Source: Cruorifilaria tuberocauda (taxonomy: Eukaryota > Nematoda > Chromadorea > Rhabditida > Onchocercidae). From it: a stretch of DNA of 64,000 nucleotides. Both the position numbers and the translations under genes were made by a program. Positions 37,901 through 49,492 of the stretch are shown here, one piece after another. How positions within the stretch are numbered: the first letter of the stretch is position 1; every line of letters begins with the position of its first letter. Below the pieces are notes generated by a model. The model made no database searches. It worked only from the letters and a program-made list of their open reading frames with translations, and was not told the origin of the DNA. The stretch lies in NCBI GenBank assembly GCA_013365365.1, contig JABVXU010000132.1:1-64000 (forward strand), written 5' to 3'.

Positions 37901-39838
37901 TTGGACTTATAGAGTGTCGACGGCTGTGAAACAAAGTGGTATGATTTTCAAATACAAAAATCTACACTTATGCGCTCCAAAATTTGACATGTCTTCAATT
38001 AAACTTCCGTCAGAAATATTTGAGACTACGATGGATTTTTGTTGATTACTTGTGATATCCTCTACATTATTTTTTAACTTTTTAAAATGAGTGCCAACCG
38101 TCTTTCCATTTTGGGTGATCCACCTCTGTAATCGCTATCGCCAAATTCATTGATATCACCAGGTCCTCTGTGTCCATCTTCATCTCGTATCCAACGGTAA
38201 TCCTTGAAATATTACTTGAGAAGTTGGAGAGAATTTATATTAGAAATTATGCCTAAGTTAGCACTTTTACGAAAACTTAAAGAAAACGATGCTCTGAACA
38301 AAACGAAAAAGATAAGATTACTAATGATAAAGTTGTTTTTTTCTTAATAGGCCTACATCAAACAAAACTGTGCATTACATGGCTCTATTCATAATTGAAA
38401 AATGTTTAAAATCTTATCTCGTTTAAAAGAATGAAATAAACAAGCTTTCCCCTGAATACTACAACACAAAACATATAAACATATGGTTATACCTTGTCAG
38501 TTGAATCCCCTCCTCGATTCCTATAATCTTTGTCCCCTGTTCCATCACTTGGTGAGTTACTGCCGTACCCATAATATTCTTCATTTGCATCAACTGTTGG
38601 AGATGCGATTGTTGTGATCCCTGGCTTTGCACGTTGTTTTACGCCAGTCATCCAAGAACTGAGCATGCTACCTTCAGCACTTCTTGTATTCTAAATTTTG
38701 CTATTTTTCAGATTGCAAATAACAATACCAGCTCGAATTTTAACAATCTTCTATTTCGAAATCCGAATTAAAAAAACATCTTCGCGACAAATACTCTTGG
38801 CTAACAAGTATTTAGAAACTTAAATACATGAAACTGCAACATATCATTTTTCAAGCCACAAATTTGAAAATGATTAGTGCCACTTTTCCCGCTCACTCAA
38901 TTACGTATCCCAAATGCTACAAAAATACACACGAGCGAGCCATACGCGTCCCACTCATCCACCAAACCTCAGACACTGACTGCAGAAACGGTACCACTTA
39001 TTCAGATAAAATCAGTAGGATAAGGATTGCATAAGGACTCAAAATATCACGCGCACTGTTAAGAAAAGTTCCTAATGAAATTACTAGCAAAATCCTAAAC
39101 AAAATGAATCCAGGTCAAGTTGCATTACTGAAGTGATGCTATTGATTAAGAAATATCGTCTTCTTCATAAAAACTATAGTAGTTGTGCTTTTATGAGCAG
39201 TATTTGGAAAATCTGCAAGGATCACTGGATACAACTGTTAAACACACTGTTATGTATTTGTTGCGTTTGCTGCATTTACATGCATTCTCCACCATCTGCT
39301 TGTTTTTCAAACACCTCCAGTCATCATCATCATTTTTCTTTCTTTTTTACCAGTTATTTTATTACTGTTCGTTCATATTTCTGTTTTTGTATGTTGAATT
39401 GTTTTTTTATTCGTACCGCCATTTCTTTGTCGAGATCACGCGGTTTACGTAAAGGCGGTTGATTCAAAGACACGTTTGGAGATACAGCCTGCGCTGCTTC
39501 TCGATTTTCCATTGCCTCATGATCGCGTCCTGAACAAAATTCACATAAATATCATGTCGACACTACTCTGGATGAAAGTATCATGACTGAGCAGATGGCA
39601 AATTACAAACATAACAAGCAGAATGTTATACCACCCATCACGACATTTAGACAACTTCTAAGAGACATCAGCAACAAGAATAACCTTCAACATCTTCGTC
39701 GTCACAGATTTCACCTTCTTCTGGCAACTCACCATCTTCTACCTCTGCAATGGTTTTGCTTTCCATTTCAACGTCTTCCCTTACTGCTTCCGAAAATTCG
39801 TATTCTTCCAATGAACCTGCCATAACAACATCGACCAT
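34982..39838 (-). CDS. ZC3H4/ZC3H6 - Suppressor-of-sable-like CCCH zinc-finger protein, 808 aa
   Basis: Nuclear RNA-binding protein; the family (human ZC3H4, fly Su(s)) works with WDR82 in early termination of unproductive transcription. Exons: 39838-39685, 39529-39417, 38690-38493, 38202-38099, 37923-37773, 37588-37370, 37292-36888, 36801-36690, 36578-36427, 36320-36109, 35948-35801, 35655-35396, 35180-34982. Total 2,427 nt, 809 codons, all phases consistent. Acidic N-terminus with EDGELPEEGEICDDEDVEG, typical of the family. An Arg/Gly/Ser stretch (RGRGFRGRWGE) precedes three tandem CCCH fingers: C-x7-C-x5-C-x3-H (split by an intron), C-x7-C-x5-C-x3-H, and C-x7-C-x4-C-x3-H followed by LPLNSF. 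A long Pro/Ala/Val-rich segment follows, then repeated DPR motifs (NDPRIKK, ADPRMS, RDPRKR, SDPRV, LDPRL, VDPRQVKR). Ends SPLSRIPEKTRWT, TAG at 34982-34984. The first in-frame ATG lies 20 nt after an acceptor. Confidence 0.93.
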
Positions 39839-39858
39839 TGTTAACGCATCACTTTCTT

Positions 39859-39872
39859 CTGTCAAATAATAT
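39859..39872 (-). promoter_or_regulatory. Likely spliced-leader trans-splice acceptor of the ZC3H4-like gene
   Basis: On the minus strand an intron-type acceptor (ttatttgacag) ends at 39859, 20 nt before the chosen ATG at 39838. No upstream exon with a suitable ATG is visible in the gene-free stretch beyond. In nematodes such an outron acceptor just before the start codon usually marks SL addition. It could instead be an ordinary acceptor for an unseen 5' exon. Confidence 0.4.
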
Positions 39873-42800
39873 CGTCAAATCCATATGACAATATGCCTTT
39901 CAAAAATACGTGAGAAAACGAGCAGGATATGCAATGGAAATGGACACATGGCCTTGTCTAGGGTTTCGAGAGTATATCTTTCAAATTATTGGGGAAGATT
40001 GTGCTATTTAAAACTGCATGAAGGTTATTCCACCTCATATAAATGATTCGCTGAAACAGTTTACGCCATCTTCAACATTATTTTTAATAAATGTAACTGC
40101 GAGTCTCTCGTTTGCGGTCTACAATAATGGCTATTTACATCAGAATGCTTGGTATTTCAGAAGTACTCTCTCTTACATGCAACAATGGTTGATTCCGTGA
40201 TTGTGAAGCGAAAACTTAAAGAGGGACGAATGGCCGGTATGAAATCTGAAATCATTCCCAAGACTGCAAATAAAATTAAAGAAATATCATGAAATTAGAA
40301 ATGAACGGCACAAAATGAAATAAATTTTCTAAGCAAATATGAGATTGAAGACTGACCACAGAAGTGTCACATGCTTTGCATAGTTTCTTGAATCCTATCA
40401 CAAGAATACATTACGTCATGTACGATTCGAAAAGTATCCATATTTTGACTGTTACACTGCATTCTCATTTGTTGAGCAAGCAGTTTGAAAAGCATATATC
40501 ACGTGTTTAATGTCAGGTTGATAACTTATGTACATCAATGTTTCTTTTCAAAAATTATTCTCTCCCCAATTAAATAACCTTGAATTCTAAGAGAAAAGGG
40601 CGAAATCAAAGGAAGTGAATGAAACATATATGGCTTCAAACAGTGTTCAAATAAAAAACTTCATACAGAAGTAATTTATCAAGTTGTTGACGATAACAAT
40701 TGCTTTCTGCCTATTGCTTTCTTACAACTCCCCTTAATCCATCGGAGTCTTCCAAAATTACAACCGGTCTTCCACGAAAAACGTGGGTATGACTCATTGA
40801 CAATTTACACTTACTCATAATCATAAAACAGGCATTCTGAGAAGCAGAACTATTCATGGAAAAATTTTTCTAGAATGATGAATACGAATACATCTCTGGT
40901 AGGATATTACAGTAGTTGATTCAACGACATGAAGCAGTGTTGATTAAAAATGATACTGTGATGTCTAGGACTATTCCTATAATTATACTATTTACGTAAG
41001 TAAAATTCAACAGTATTTCGCCAGAAAAGGAACTAAAGAACTTGTTAGCAGTAAAATAATATATATGTTATGGTAGCTTCTAAGAAACCACGAAATTATA
41101 CTAATAACAGCTGTAATTTCCTCAAAAAACAGGTAAACAGGTAATGCCTCACACCATAGAATGTTTCAGACATGATCTTCATTTCATGAACTGCTTCAAG
41201 TCCTGTATGAAATTCTGCATGTAGCTATTTGCAACCCCTGAATCGCTTAGTCCTGAATTGTTGACAAATAATATTAGTTAATTGTGAATGGTAACTTCGA
41301 TATTTTCATTTTCCACATTGTTCTAAAATCAATAACATTTGCTACAATTTACTAATCACCGGACGAACATAATGTCTTCTCAGTGTTTATGCAAGCAGTA
41401 GACTTCAATTTCTTTCAAATAAATGCAAATGCCATGGTAGTTTTGAAGACCTATGATTTTTCTTATACCTTCAAATGATCAAATCGAAAAGAAGCACCGA
41501 TTGCCTAAGGAATTAAATTCTAAAAAACAACCTCAAATTCATAACAAGCATGCTCTTATGCAATTATCAAGCTGAAAGTATCTCTAGGGCTCACCTAATA
41601 GATTCGTCATACTTTCGCAGCATTTTTTCGGTGCGATGAACGTCTATTGTAGTTACAAGTTCATCTTTCTTACAACATAAACGCTTATACAACAAAATTT
41701 TAATTGGGAACTATATTATTTCTACCCAAACACCACTTAAACAATTCCATTTTATCTCGAAACTCTTTTCTCCCCTTCATACTGATATATTTTTTTAAAC
41801 TTATATATTGTCAGCACATTTCCTTCCGGTAGAAAGTTTATAAGTGTAGGTAAAATATTTTTACAGTTTAGAAAAATGTGGACAGAGATGTCAATACTTC
41901 ATAAACTACCTTCGATATTTAAAAACCCATACACTGGATATCCACCGATCTGCTGGATTTTTCAAGAACAAATTGTAGTTAAAAGTGTGCTGTGAAATTT
42001 TTTGAAAACTTTTGAAACTGCATGCTTACTACTGGAGCAGGTGCATAAAGTTACTATTTGAATCATGGACATAAACAGTTGAAGAAGGAGGACACCTCTG
42101 GAACATGGAAAGTTGACGCCATGAATGCATTAAAATCCCAGGACCAAGAGAGAGAAGGGTAAATACGATACAGTCAGAGGAAGAAATATGCTGGATAAAG
42201 TGAACTGATACTGCCTTTGACCAACTATTCTCCCTGTCGAATGAGTTGCAGGATTTATTACTGTGCTTCTCAACATGTGATGTTCACGGATATATTCAAG
42301 AGCAGGCCTGCCTGCACTGACCATGTCATGTCTTTACATTTATCTTTGGAAAATGTTTTAATGAAGAGCAGAAATAACTAATAACGAAACTGCAAATTCT
42401 TGATAACTGTAAATTGCCACTCGCAACACAACTCCATCCTCCACCTCTATCAGTGCACCTACGAATCTTTCTAATCTCCAAGCTCAGATGCAGGACTTGA
42501 TAGTTCGCAACTCAAGCCACGCCCGCAACTTCCAGTCCCGCCCTTCCTCCCAGGAATTGCGACCCTTGGCAGCTGCATGGTTGTAACGCCGTTGCATTGC
42601 AAGTACAGCAAAGCTAGTATAGCTTATTGTAAATTACTTTCGTAACTTTATCTCTTCCGTTGAGAAATTGAGAGAGTATCTCGTTCAAGTTGTCAAAGGT
42701 ACAAAAATTCGCATAGTAAAAGTTTCGAATTAAAAGCACAAAATCAATCTACAGAAGATGCTCATTTCTCAAGTATAGACAGCCCCAACCCAAATTTTCT

Positions 42801-43383
42801 GCATAATATGAGATATTGGTACTTGCAAGCAATTTTCTTGTCTGCACACCAAAGATATGAATACTGCAGTTGTAAACATAGGTTAGTGAGGGTGAAGAGA
42901 GGAGATGATTTGGTTGTTACGTCTCCAACTCGTACTATTTGCCGAGAAGGTACTCTCATTGGCAGTACACGTTAATTTTAACCTCCGAATTACACACATC
43001 CACGTTCCGGTCTCTAAATCGCCGCATCGCCACTACATCAATGGCATATTGCCGTCCAACACAATATTCCTTTCCTCCCTCCTCGTCTCTCATATAATCT
43101 ATTAGCTACTCTACTCCTTGCACCTCCTGATCTCCATTTCTCTCTTTCGCTACCTACTGTTTGAGTGCTCTTGTCTCTCACTTATAAACGTGTCTATCTT
43201 CGCCATCACATAGAATTAATTGATTTCCTCTCACTCCATGCTCTTCCTTTCCTTTTCCCATTCTTGCACAACACACCTCTTGCCTAACAACATAACCACA
43301 CTGATACCGTCTCCATCACTGAATCGGTGTTAATAGCCAACTGATACGCTGATATATATCTATAAGTACATGCATGTATTTAG

Positions 43384-43411
43384 GTGTGCGTGTGCGTGTG
43401 CGTGTGTGTGG
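43384..43411. repeat. (GTGCGT)n/(GT)n microsatellite
   Basis: Short GTGCGT-type repeat passing into GTGTGTGT. The related complementary CGCA run at 44467-44483 (ACGCACGCACGCAC) lies 1.1 kb away. Confidence 0.85.
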
Positions 43412-46032
43412 GCTTAAGATGACCAGATTGCTACAGAAGGAGGCGTTAATGGTGCCAAACAGTATGAACGGGTGAGGCATACTGATCACGCCGAGGGCAA
43501 ATGACCACTGGAACAGGCACTTCATGTCCACTTTTCTACTCTCTCTTTGCTTCCCACTAGCATTTGAGAAGGAATAGTGGCCTTCTTGAATATGCAATAA
43601 TAATTCTCTTACTTCTGAAGACTACGGGGAAACTTTGTGATGTTATTCATGCAACTGGATATCATACAAAAGTATTAAGTCAAGCATATCCACTTCCATA
43701 ACATCACCGATGGCATGGTTTCATTGCTCTAAGATGCTAACAGAATCTGGCGTACGTGCCTCCCACATCCTAATTCATGTAAGAGATTTTTCTGGCTCGC
43801 TATGCCTACCATTAAACAATTTTACACAGTCCTTTCGATGGTGCGCTTTCGGCTACCTTTGCTTACTCTTAAAAATCAAAGCAAGCAGCCCACATCACTT
43901 CATACTTCTAGAACCTTGTCTCTATGTTCCCCTCAAATCGATAGTTTTTTAATACAGTATGAAATAAAATTAGTTTGCACACATTTCTTTACAAGCTTAA
44001 AATTGAGACGTGAGAAGGCTGTGGTTCGCTTTTTATGCATCTGCATTATTTCCTGTCTTCCATCTTTTCACTCTTGCTCGCCTTTACTTTACTTTCTCTA
44101 ACTTCTGCTCTTTGGAAAATATTTCGAAAAGACAACTTTTCATGATTTGAAATAAATTAACAGGTAGCGACTAAAAGGTACAGTTACTAAAGATGAGCAG
44201 TTTCTCGTTAGGATGGGGACAGAGAAGTAAGTACTCAAAGGACGTGATATGATGATGGTCTCCTCTGCATACAATCGATTTTGTAAATTGTTCAAAAATT
44301 GTTCAACTAATGTCAATTTTTACGAAAATTTGTTGAAAAAAGAGGTCGTTGTTGAAGTTGGTGGCGCAATTATTTTCAGTACAATTTGCAAAAGAAGCGC
44401 AGCGAACTGATAAGCAAGAAGTTACTCTAATAAACCACTTCTGCAATGCAACCCGCACACATACACACGCACGCACGCACGCGACTCACACAGACGCATA
44501 CAAACATTTGCAGTGGAAGAACCGTGATGTGCGGCTAGCAAACTTTCTATATACACATATGCACCCTGTCTTGCCTATCGCCGTACCACCACATAACACA
44601 CAATTGCTGTTGCAGCACACGCGCGTGACACTTTTTAACTACATCCGTAGCATTAGTAAGTCGTCTTTCCTCACTCCTCCTCCAAATTCCGCACTTTTCT
44701 CCACCTGCCCATGCTTTCCTTCGACGCATACATTGTTTCTTTTCAAAAACACCTACAGATAAAATGGCACTAATATCAATAGGTCATAGGAGCCATAACC
44801 TAGCCCAGTAATAGATCAAAGTTGCTTGCAAACCCCAGAAACAACCCATATTTAAAATCGTGCAATCTTAAATGTTTCATTAATCTCTTTCTCACATACA
44901 GATATCACCATTCACGTAATTACTGAATTTAATATGTACAGGGAATGAATATCTCTTGTTGTCGAATCCAATCAAATTTCACAGTTTGTGAATAATGAAC
45001 CTGAAGGGAAAGAGAAAGAACACAATGGTAGCTCGGCTGAAAGCTGATAGAAGCTTCCATAAGAATCAATTGACAGGACCCATTTTGCATGGCATCAAAA
45101 AAAGTCACACACAAAGCAAATATAAAACGAGTGGACAATGACCTTATATCTAATGCATGGTCTTTACATAGTGTTTTTCAGGACTATCTCGTGGAAAGTC
45201 GAAAAAAATGGGATGGGTTGGAATGATCATTAAATACGGCCTGCTTGTCATCTGATAAATTCATCCCTTGATGTGCCTAACAGTTTCCGATTCCCCATTA
45301 TATAAAGCCTTTGGCTCGGACGGATAGAATATGGAATTTTATACGCTTTGATTTACAGTTGCGCTAAAAATAACACTAAAAATAACCAGTACCCGGCCAT
45401 GACATGTTATTATGCACAGAAAGCAGTATTTCTGGTCTCAGAAGATACATGCATGAATAGTGAATAGTATCTTTATTCACCCTAGCTATACGTAATCCTG
45501 CAGGTTGCACTTGATAAACGTTTTCTTTTTTAAGCTGATTCATAAGGATGTCCCTTGAAGGTGAGAGCAACAAATCCATTATCGGCTTTTCCATGTGTTA
45601 TGTATGCTTCTCCAACTATTAATTACCCCGATAACACATCTAAGTTTATAAAATCTATTATCTCGTGATGAACGATGAAAGTATTAAAAATGCGAATTTG
45701 CAAAAAAAATATCTTCGGTGAAAATGTCATCGAGTGTCCTGCGTGTGAAGCTGTATTATCTGTCCAGCAAATAAAGCCCATTTAAAGCTTAGCTGCTCAG
45801 CAAGGCAGTGGGCCAATCTGCTTCCTTACTGATTGTCTGGTTATCTGCAACGAGACATCCCTCACTCAACAAATAGTATACCTTTCCGGATATCTCGGAA
45901 CAGAAGCGGGGAGGTCAACAGTGTGCCCACATGCAGTCACTCAATTTTGTAATTTCGACACACCCCAACAATGACTCGAACGAAAAAGTGTTGCTCGATA
46001 TGATATGATAAAGTGAGAACCGTCACCGCTAT

Positions 46033-46061
46033 ATACACACATACAGGCACATACAGACATA

Positions 46062-46092
<31 letters not shown>

Positions 46093-46123
46093 CACACATA
46101 CACGCACACATACACGCACACAT

Positions 46124-46174
<51 letters not shown>

Positions 46175-46179
46175 CACAC

Positions 46180-46228
<49 letters not shown>

Positions 46229-46290
46229 TACACACACACACACACAGATATATATATATATATACACACAGATATATATATACACACACA
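46033..46290. repeat. Compound (CA)n / (CACATACACGCA)n / (TA)n satellite block
   Basis: About 250 bp of CA dinucleotide repeat with a higher-order 12-bp unit (CACATACACGCA) repeated about four times at 46083-46130, several CATACATA breaks, and ATATAT stretches at about 46248-46264 and 46272-46281. Alternating purine-pyrimidine throughout. The open frames here (Thr-His or Cys-Val runs) are repeat artefacts. Confidence 0.95.
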
Positions 46291-46763
46291 GATCTCGACA
46301 TACACAGACACATCGATCGTTCAAGCTGGACGCCAATAAACGCAACGTGGTGCAATTATCTTCAACATATAGCCGTCTTCTGGTTTCTCTTCTTCTCTCA
46401 TATTACGACCTCGATCAATACCCACACCATCCTTATAACAATAGGAAATGGTAGCTTCTGGCTTGTCGCCAACTTTTTGATCATGATTTATAAACTTCAT
46501 TTTTCGATTGTGGTTTATAGATGGGAGAAAGTAAGAAGGGCGGGCGGTTTAAGGTGCGTCACGTGATTTACATTTATTCGACTGGTATAGCAAATTTTTT
46601 CTTGTTCATTTTCCAGTTATCGAATAGGGTAAGAGCACGTATAATGTGGAAGTATTTGGATAGATACTAATCATAGTGTTTCTTCATCTCGTCTCTGTTA
46701 GGGCGCTGTTTGGTAACCTCAACAACTGTTTTATAACATTTTTCATTGAAGGGACGGTATATC

Positions 46764-49031
46764 ATGGAGATACGTAACGGTGAAGCTAGAGTACTCCGTT
46801 CTTCGCTACACAATGATAAACTTTTGGTAATTATCGGTATTCTCTGCATAGTAATTGCTGTGATTTATATTTTAGTTCGATTATTTGTTTCAAGTTTTTT
46901 GGCAGTCGGCATTACATCCGGTATCATATTAGTCACTGTAGATGATGAAACATCGGCTGTATTTAGGTAGATTTAAAAAAACTTGATTACGCTATAATAT
47001 TTGCTCTTATTCTCGAAAATAACGTGTGTTTGTTTATCTTGCTGAGTATCCTTACTCATGTATTTTGAAACTGAATTCGTGTTTTAGGGCTTCTAATACC
47101 TTTCCTGATACTTTATTCATTTTTGTGATCCAGTCTAGTCTCAGCTTTTTGTTAATGAGGAAACTGAAGTCTTTTACAGATTAGGCAGTAAGTCAGTTTC
47201 TGTAATCCTATTGTTTCAGAATCATATTTCTGGTAATATTCATCGATCAGTGCTGTGTTGGCAGTTATGATTAAGTCCTAACGTAATGCTAGAAATTGTT
47301 TTTTTCTCTCTTATTATCTAGTGGTGCAAAAATTTGAAATATTTGTTCATGTTGATATAATTAGTTCTCTTTTTCATCTTGGTTTTTGCGCATTTTTTAT
47401 TGTTTACCTTTCAGCGCTAACAGTGAGTGTGGAAAGTCAGCATAAAAATTAAAGGAATAAAACGATATCATTTAAACGTATTTTTTCTATTTTAAGACCC
47501 ATAGAAATTACATATCTACAGATGAGGACAGTGATTTGAAAGTTGTTTACGTGTAGGTGTGTTTTTACATACTAAATACATTAGAGATCTTACGTGTACG
47601 TGTAATTAAAATTTCATTCTTCAAACTTTTAAACTGTCATTTGATCATAAGAGAAGAGTTATTTTTGATGTTTTTGATTAAAAACGTCAACTTCTTTGGA
47701 GATTATTGGGAAATTTAGAGATTCAGAGAATTCAGAGATTTTAGAGATTATATGCGCAGTAGCATAGGATGATTATCAAACAAAAAATTAGTGAATAACT
47801 TATCGGAATTGTTTCTCGCTCTTTCATAAACCGTAGAGATCTTAACGCTAACGTTTCATATCAAATAATTGAGTTTGAAAAATAGTGTTTTTGTACCAAA
47901 ATATGTATGTGTTTCTAAGTGTCTATTTCATATTGTGAATTTTATTTTACAATGACCTTGTTAAAAAATGGGTAAGCTTATTATCTTGTAACTATAATAT
48001 TAATATAATATCGATGAAATCGACATGATGCTTTGCCAGATATTTCGATTTTCAGCCAAAAGTGATTAATACCAAATATGGTTGTCAGCATCATGCCAGT
48101 AGTTCTTTGTCTGTCATATTTACTTAGTGTATTGTAGCTTTTGGATTTCTTATATCGACTGGTAACTTTTCTTGAAATTTAGCAAGTTGCAAATTTTTTA
48201 GATAATTTCTAAGTAAGCTTTCGCAATTTCGCTTTGCTTACATGTATTCGTTCATATTGTGGTGTTTTCATGGACAGTTTGTAGAGGTTTGCAGTGCACT
48301 GTTTACTGTTATAAGTATTTACGAACTGTACTCAATAATCGACAATGATAGTTTGAGAAATAAGCCTTACTGATTATAGACTTCACCATACACTCTTTCT
48401 TTCTTCAGGTGGTCTGATAATTTTATGTGGGAGTAATTTTGGCACTCGAGCAGTATTTGCGTGCATGCATTTGTACTTGGAATATTTCTGATATTATCAT
48501 AAAGAACTTTTATCCTTTCTGGTGCTGCTCTTCCGTATTCATACTCCAGTAAGTTGTCAGAGTATAAAACGCTAAATGAATTTATTATCAGCACAGTGAA
48601 TATATTCATCTCATAAAATCCAATGCTTTGAAGGAATCAGTCACTTCAAACTTTTTGAGGCAATTTTTCTGTGAGGATTTTAATACATACTTATTACATA
48701 ATCTAAGCATCAACATTATATGGAATTTGCTTGAAGAGAAAAAATGCAAAGAAATTCATGTAGCCACATTGCTCCTTGTTTATGGGTTCATTGCCATTTA
48801 TTAATTTATATTGTGGTTTATAACTTTGTTTATTTAAGGCCTGACCATGTTTCTGGAGTTGAGTCAGTTACAGAACATAAAACTAAAGGAAATACGCAAA
48901 AACGAAAAGAGTCTGTAGAACGTATTAAATCGAAGGAGGAAGGACAGAGCTTGGTTACAAATGGTTCATTACATACTAGTTTAGGCAATTTACTATTGAA
49001 ACTAAAATCTCATATTAGGATTTATAACTGA
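46764..49031 (+). CDS. Putative small membrane protein, 131 aa, 3' structure uncertain
   Basis: Exon 1 46764-46966 begins MEIRNGEARVLRSSLHNDK, then two strongly hydrophobic segments (LLVIIGILCIVIAVIYILV and SFLAVGITSGIILV), ending FR at AG|gtagat. An acceptor-like tttcattgaag ends 12 nt before the ATG. Exon 2 starts after gtttatttaag at 48839, restores phase (AG+G) and encodes a charged tail (HKTKGNTQKRKESVERIKS) to TGA at 49031. The two exons make 132 codons including the stop. Alternatives seen: a short exon at 47497-47539 (PIEITYLQMRTVI, then TGA), or a donor at 48953 (TTG|gttaca) joined to an exon 49253-49492 containing KIDDKSEFLWIV, giving about 185 aa. No family recognised. A type II or hairpin membrane topology is inference. 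Confidence 0.4.
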
Positions 49032-49294
49032 TTTAGGGAAGAATGGAGTTTATGTTTTGATAGTTTGCATTTGCTGACGTTTTCGGAACTGGAAATTGAC
49101 TGACAGCATTAATCCAGAGGAAAGCATATTTATTACATGTTCATAACGTTCATAACAATATTAACATTATAATGTTGCAGCGGTAGAATGAACTTCAGAA
49201 TTGATTGTGATGCTGTAAAATGTAAATTAAGCTGTTGTTCAAACCTTTCAAGGGTGGAGACCATGCACAAAATCAAAACAAGTTTTCCCATTCC

Positions 49295-49356
49295 AAAATT
49301 GATGATAAATCTGAGTTTCTATGGATAGTCATTCGTTTGTTGAAGATATATTTACT
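49295..49356 (+). repeat. Duplicated coding-like segment, copy 1
   Basis: Reads KIDDKSEFLWIVIRLLKIYL on the plus strand inside an open frame ending at 49492. It is 57/62 identical to copy 2 at 50634-50695. May belong to a 3' exon of the 46.7-kb gene. Confidence 0.8.
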
Positions 49357-49492
49357 TGTTTATATTGGTGTGTCCACTGCACTATCATTTCCTCATATGG
49401 GAAAAAATGATAAGGAAACTGTAAGCATGGATCAAACCGAAACGACAACCATCACTGATAGAATTTCTGCATTCCATTCACTGATAAAATAG

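Larger units (their letters stand above)
39873..46750. other. Gene-poor interval between divergent genes
   Basis: About 6.9 kb without a supportable exon. The stretch near 42.9-43.3 kb is pyrimidine-rich on the plus strand (many CTC/TCT runs). Microsatellites lie at 43384-43411, 44467-44483 and 46033-46290. Long open frames at 44349-44762 and 45937-46345 are products of repeats and low complexity. Confidence 0.55.

Noticed and set aside
39133..39462. Cys/hydrophobic-rich plus-strand frames
   Set aside because: They overlap a ZC3H4 exon (39417-39529) and its AT-rich intron on the opposite strand, and show no conserved motif.
44349..44762. 137-codon plus-strand frame with a His/Thr repeat
   Set aside because: It contains a CACACGCACGC microsatellite, shows no domain and has no phase-matched neighbours.
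45937..46355. Four overlapping open frames of 108-134 codons on both strands
   Set aside because: They are translations of the CA/TA microsatellite (Thr-His, Cys-Val and Ile-Tyr runs), not genes.
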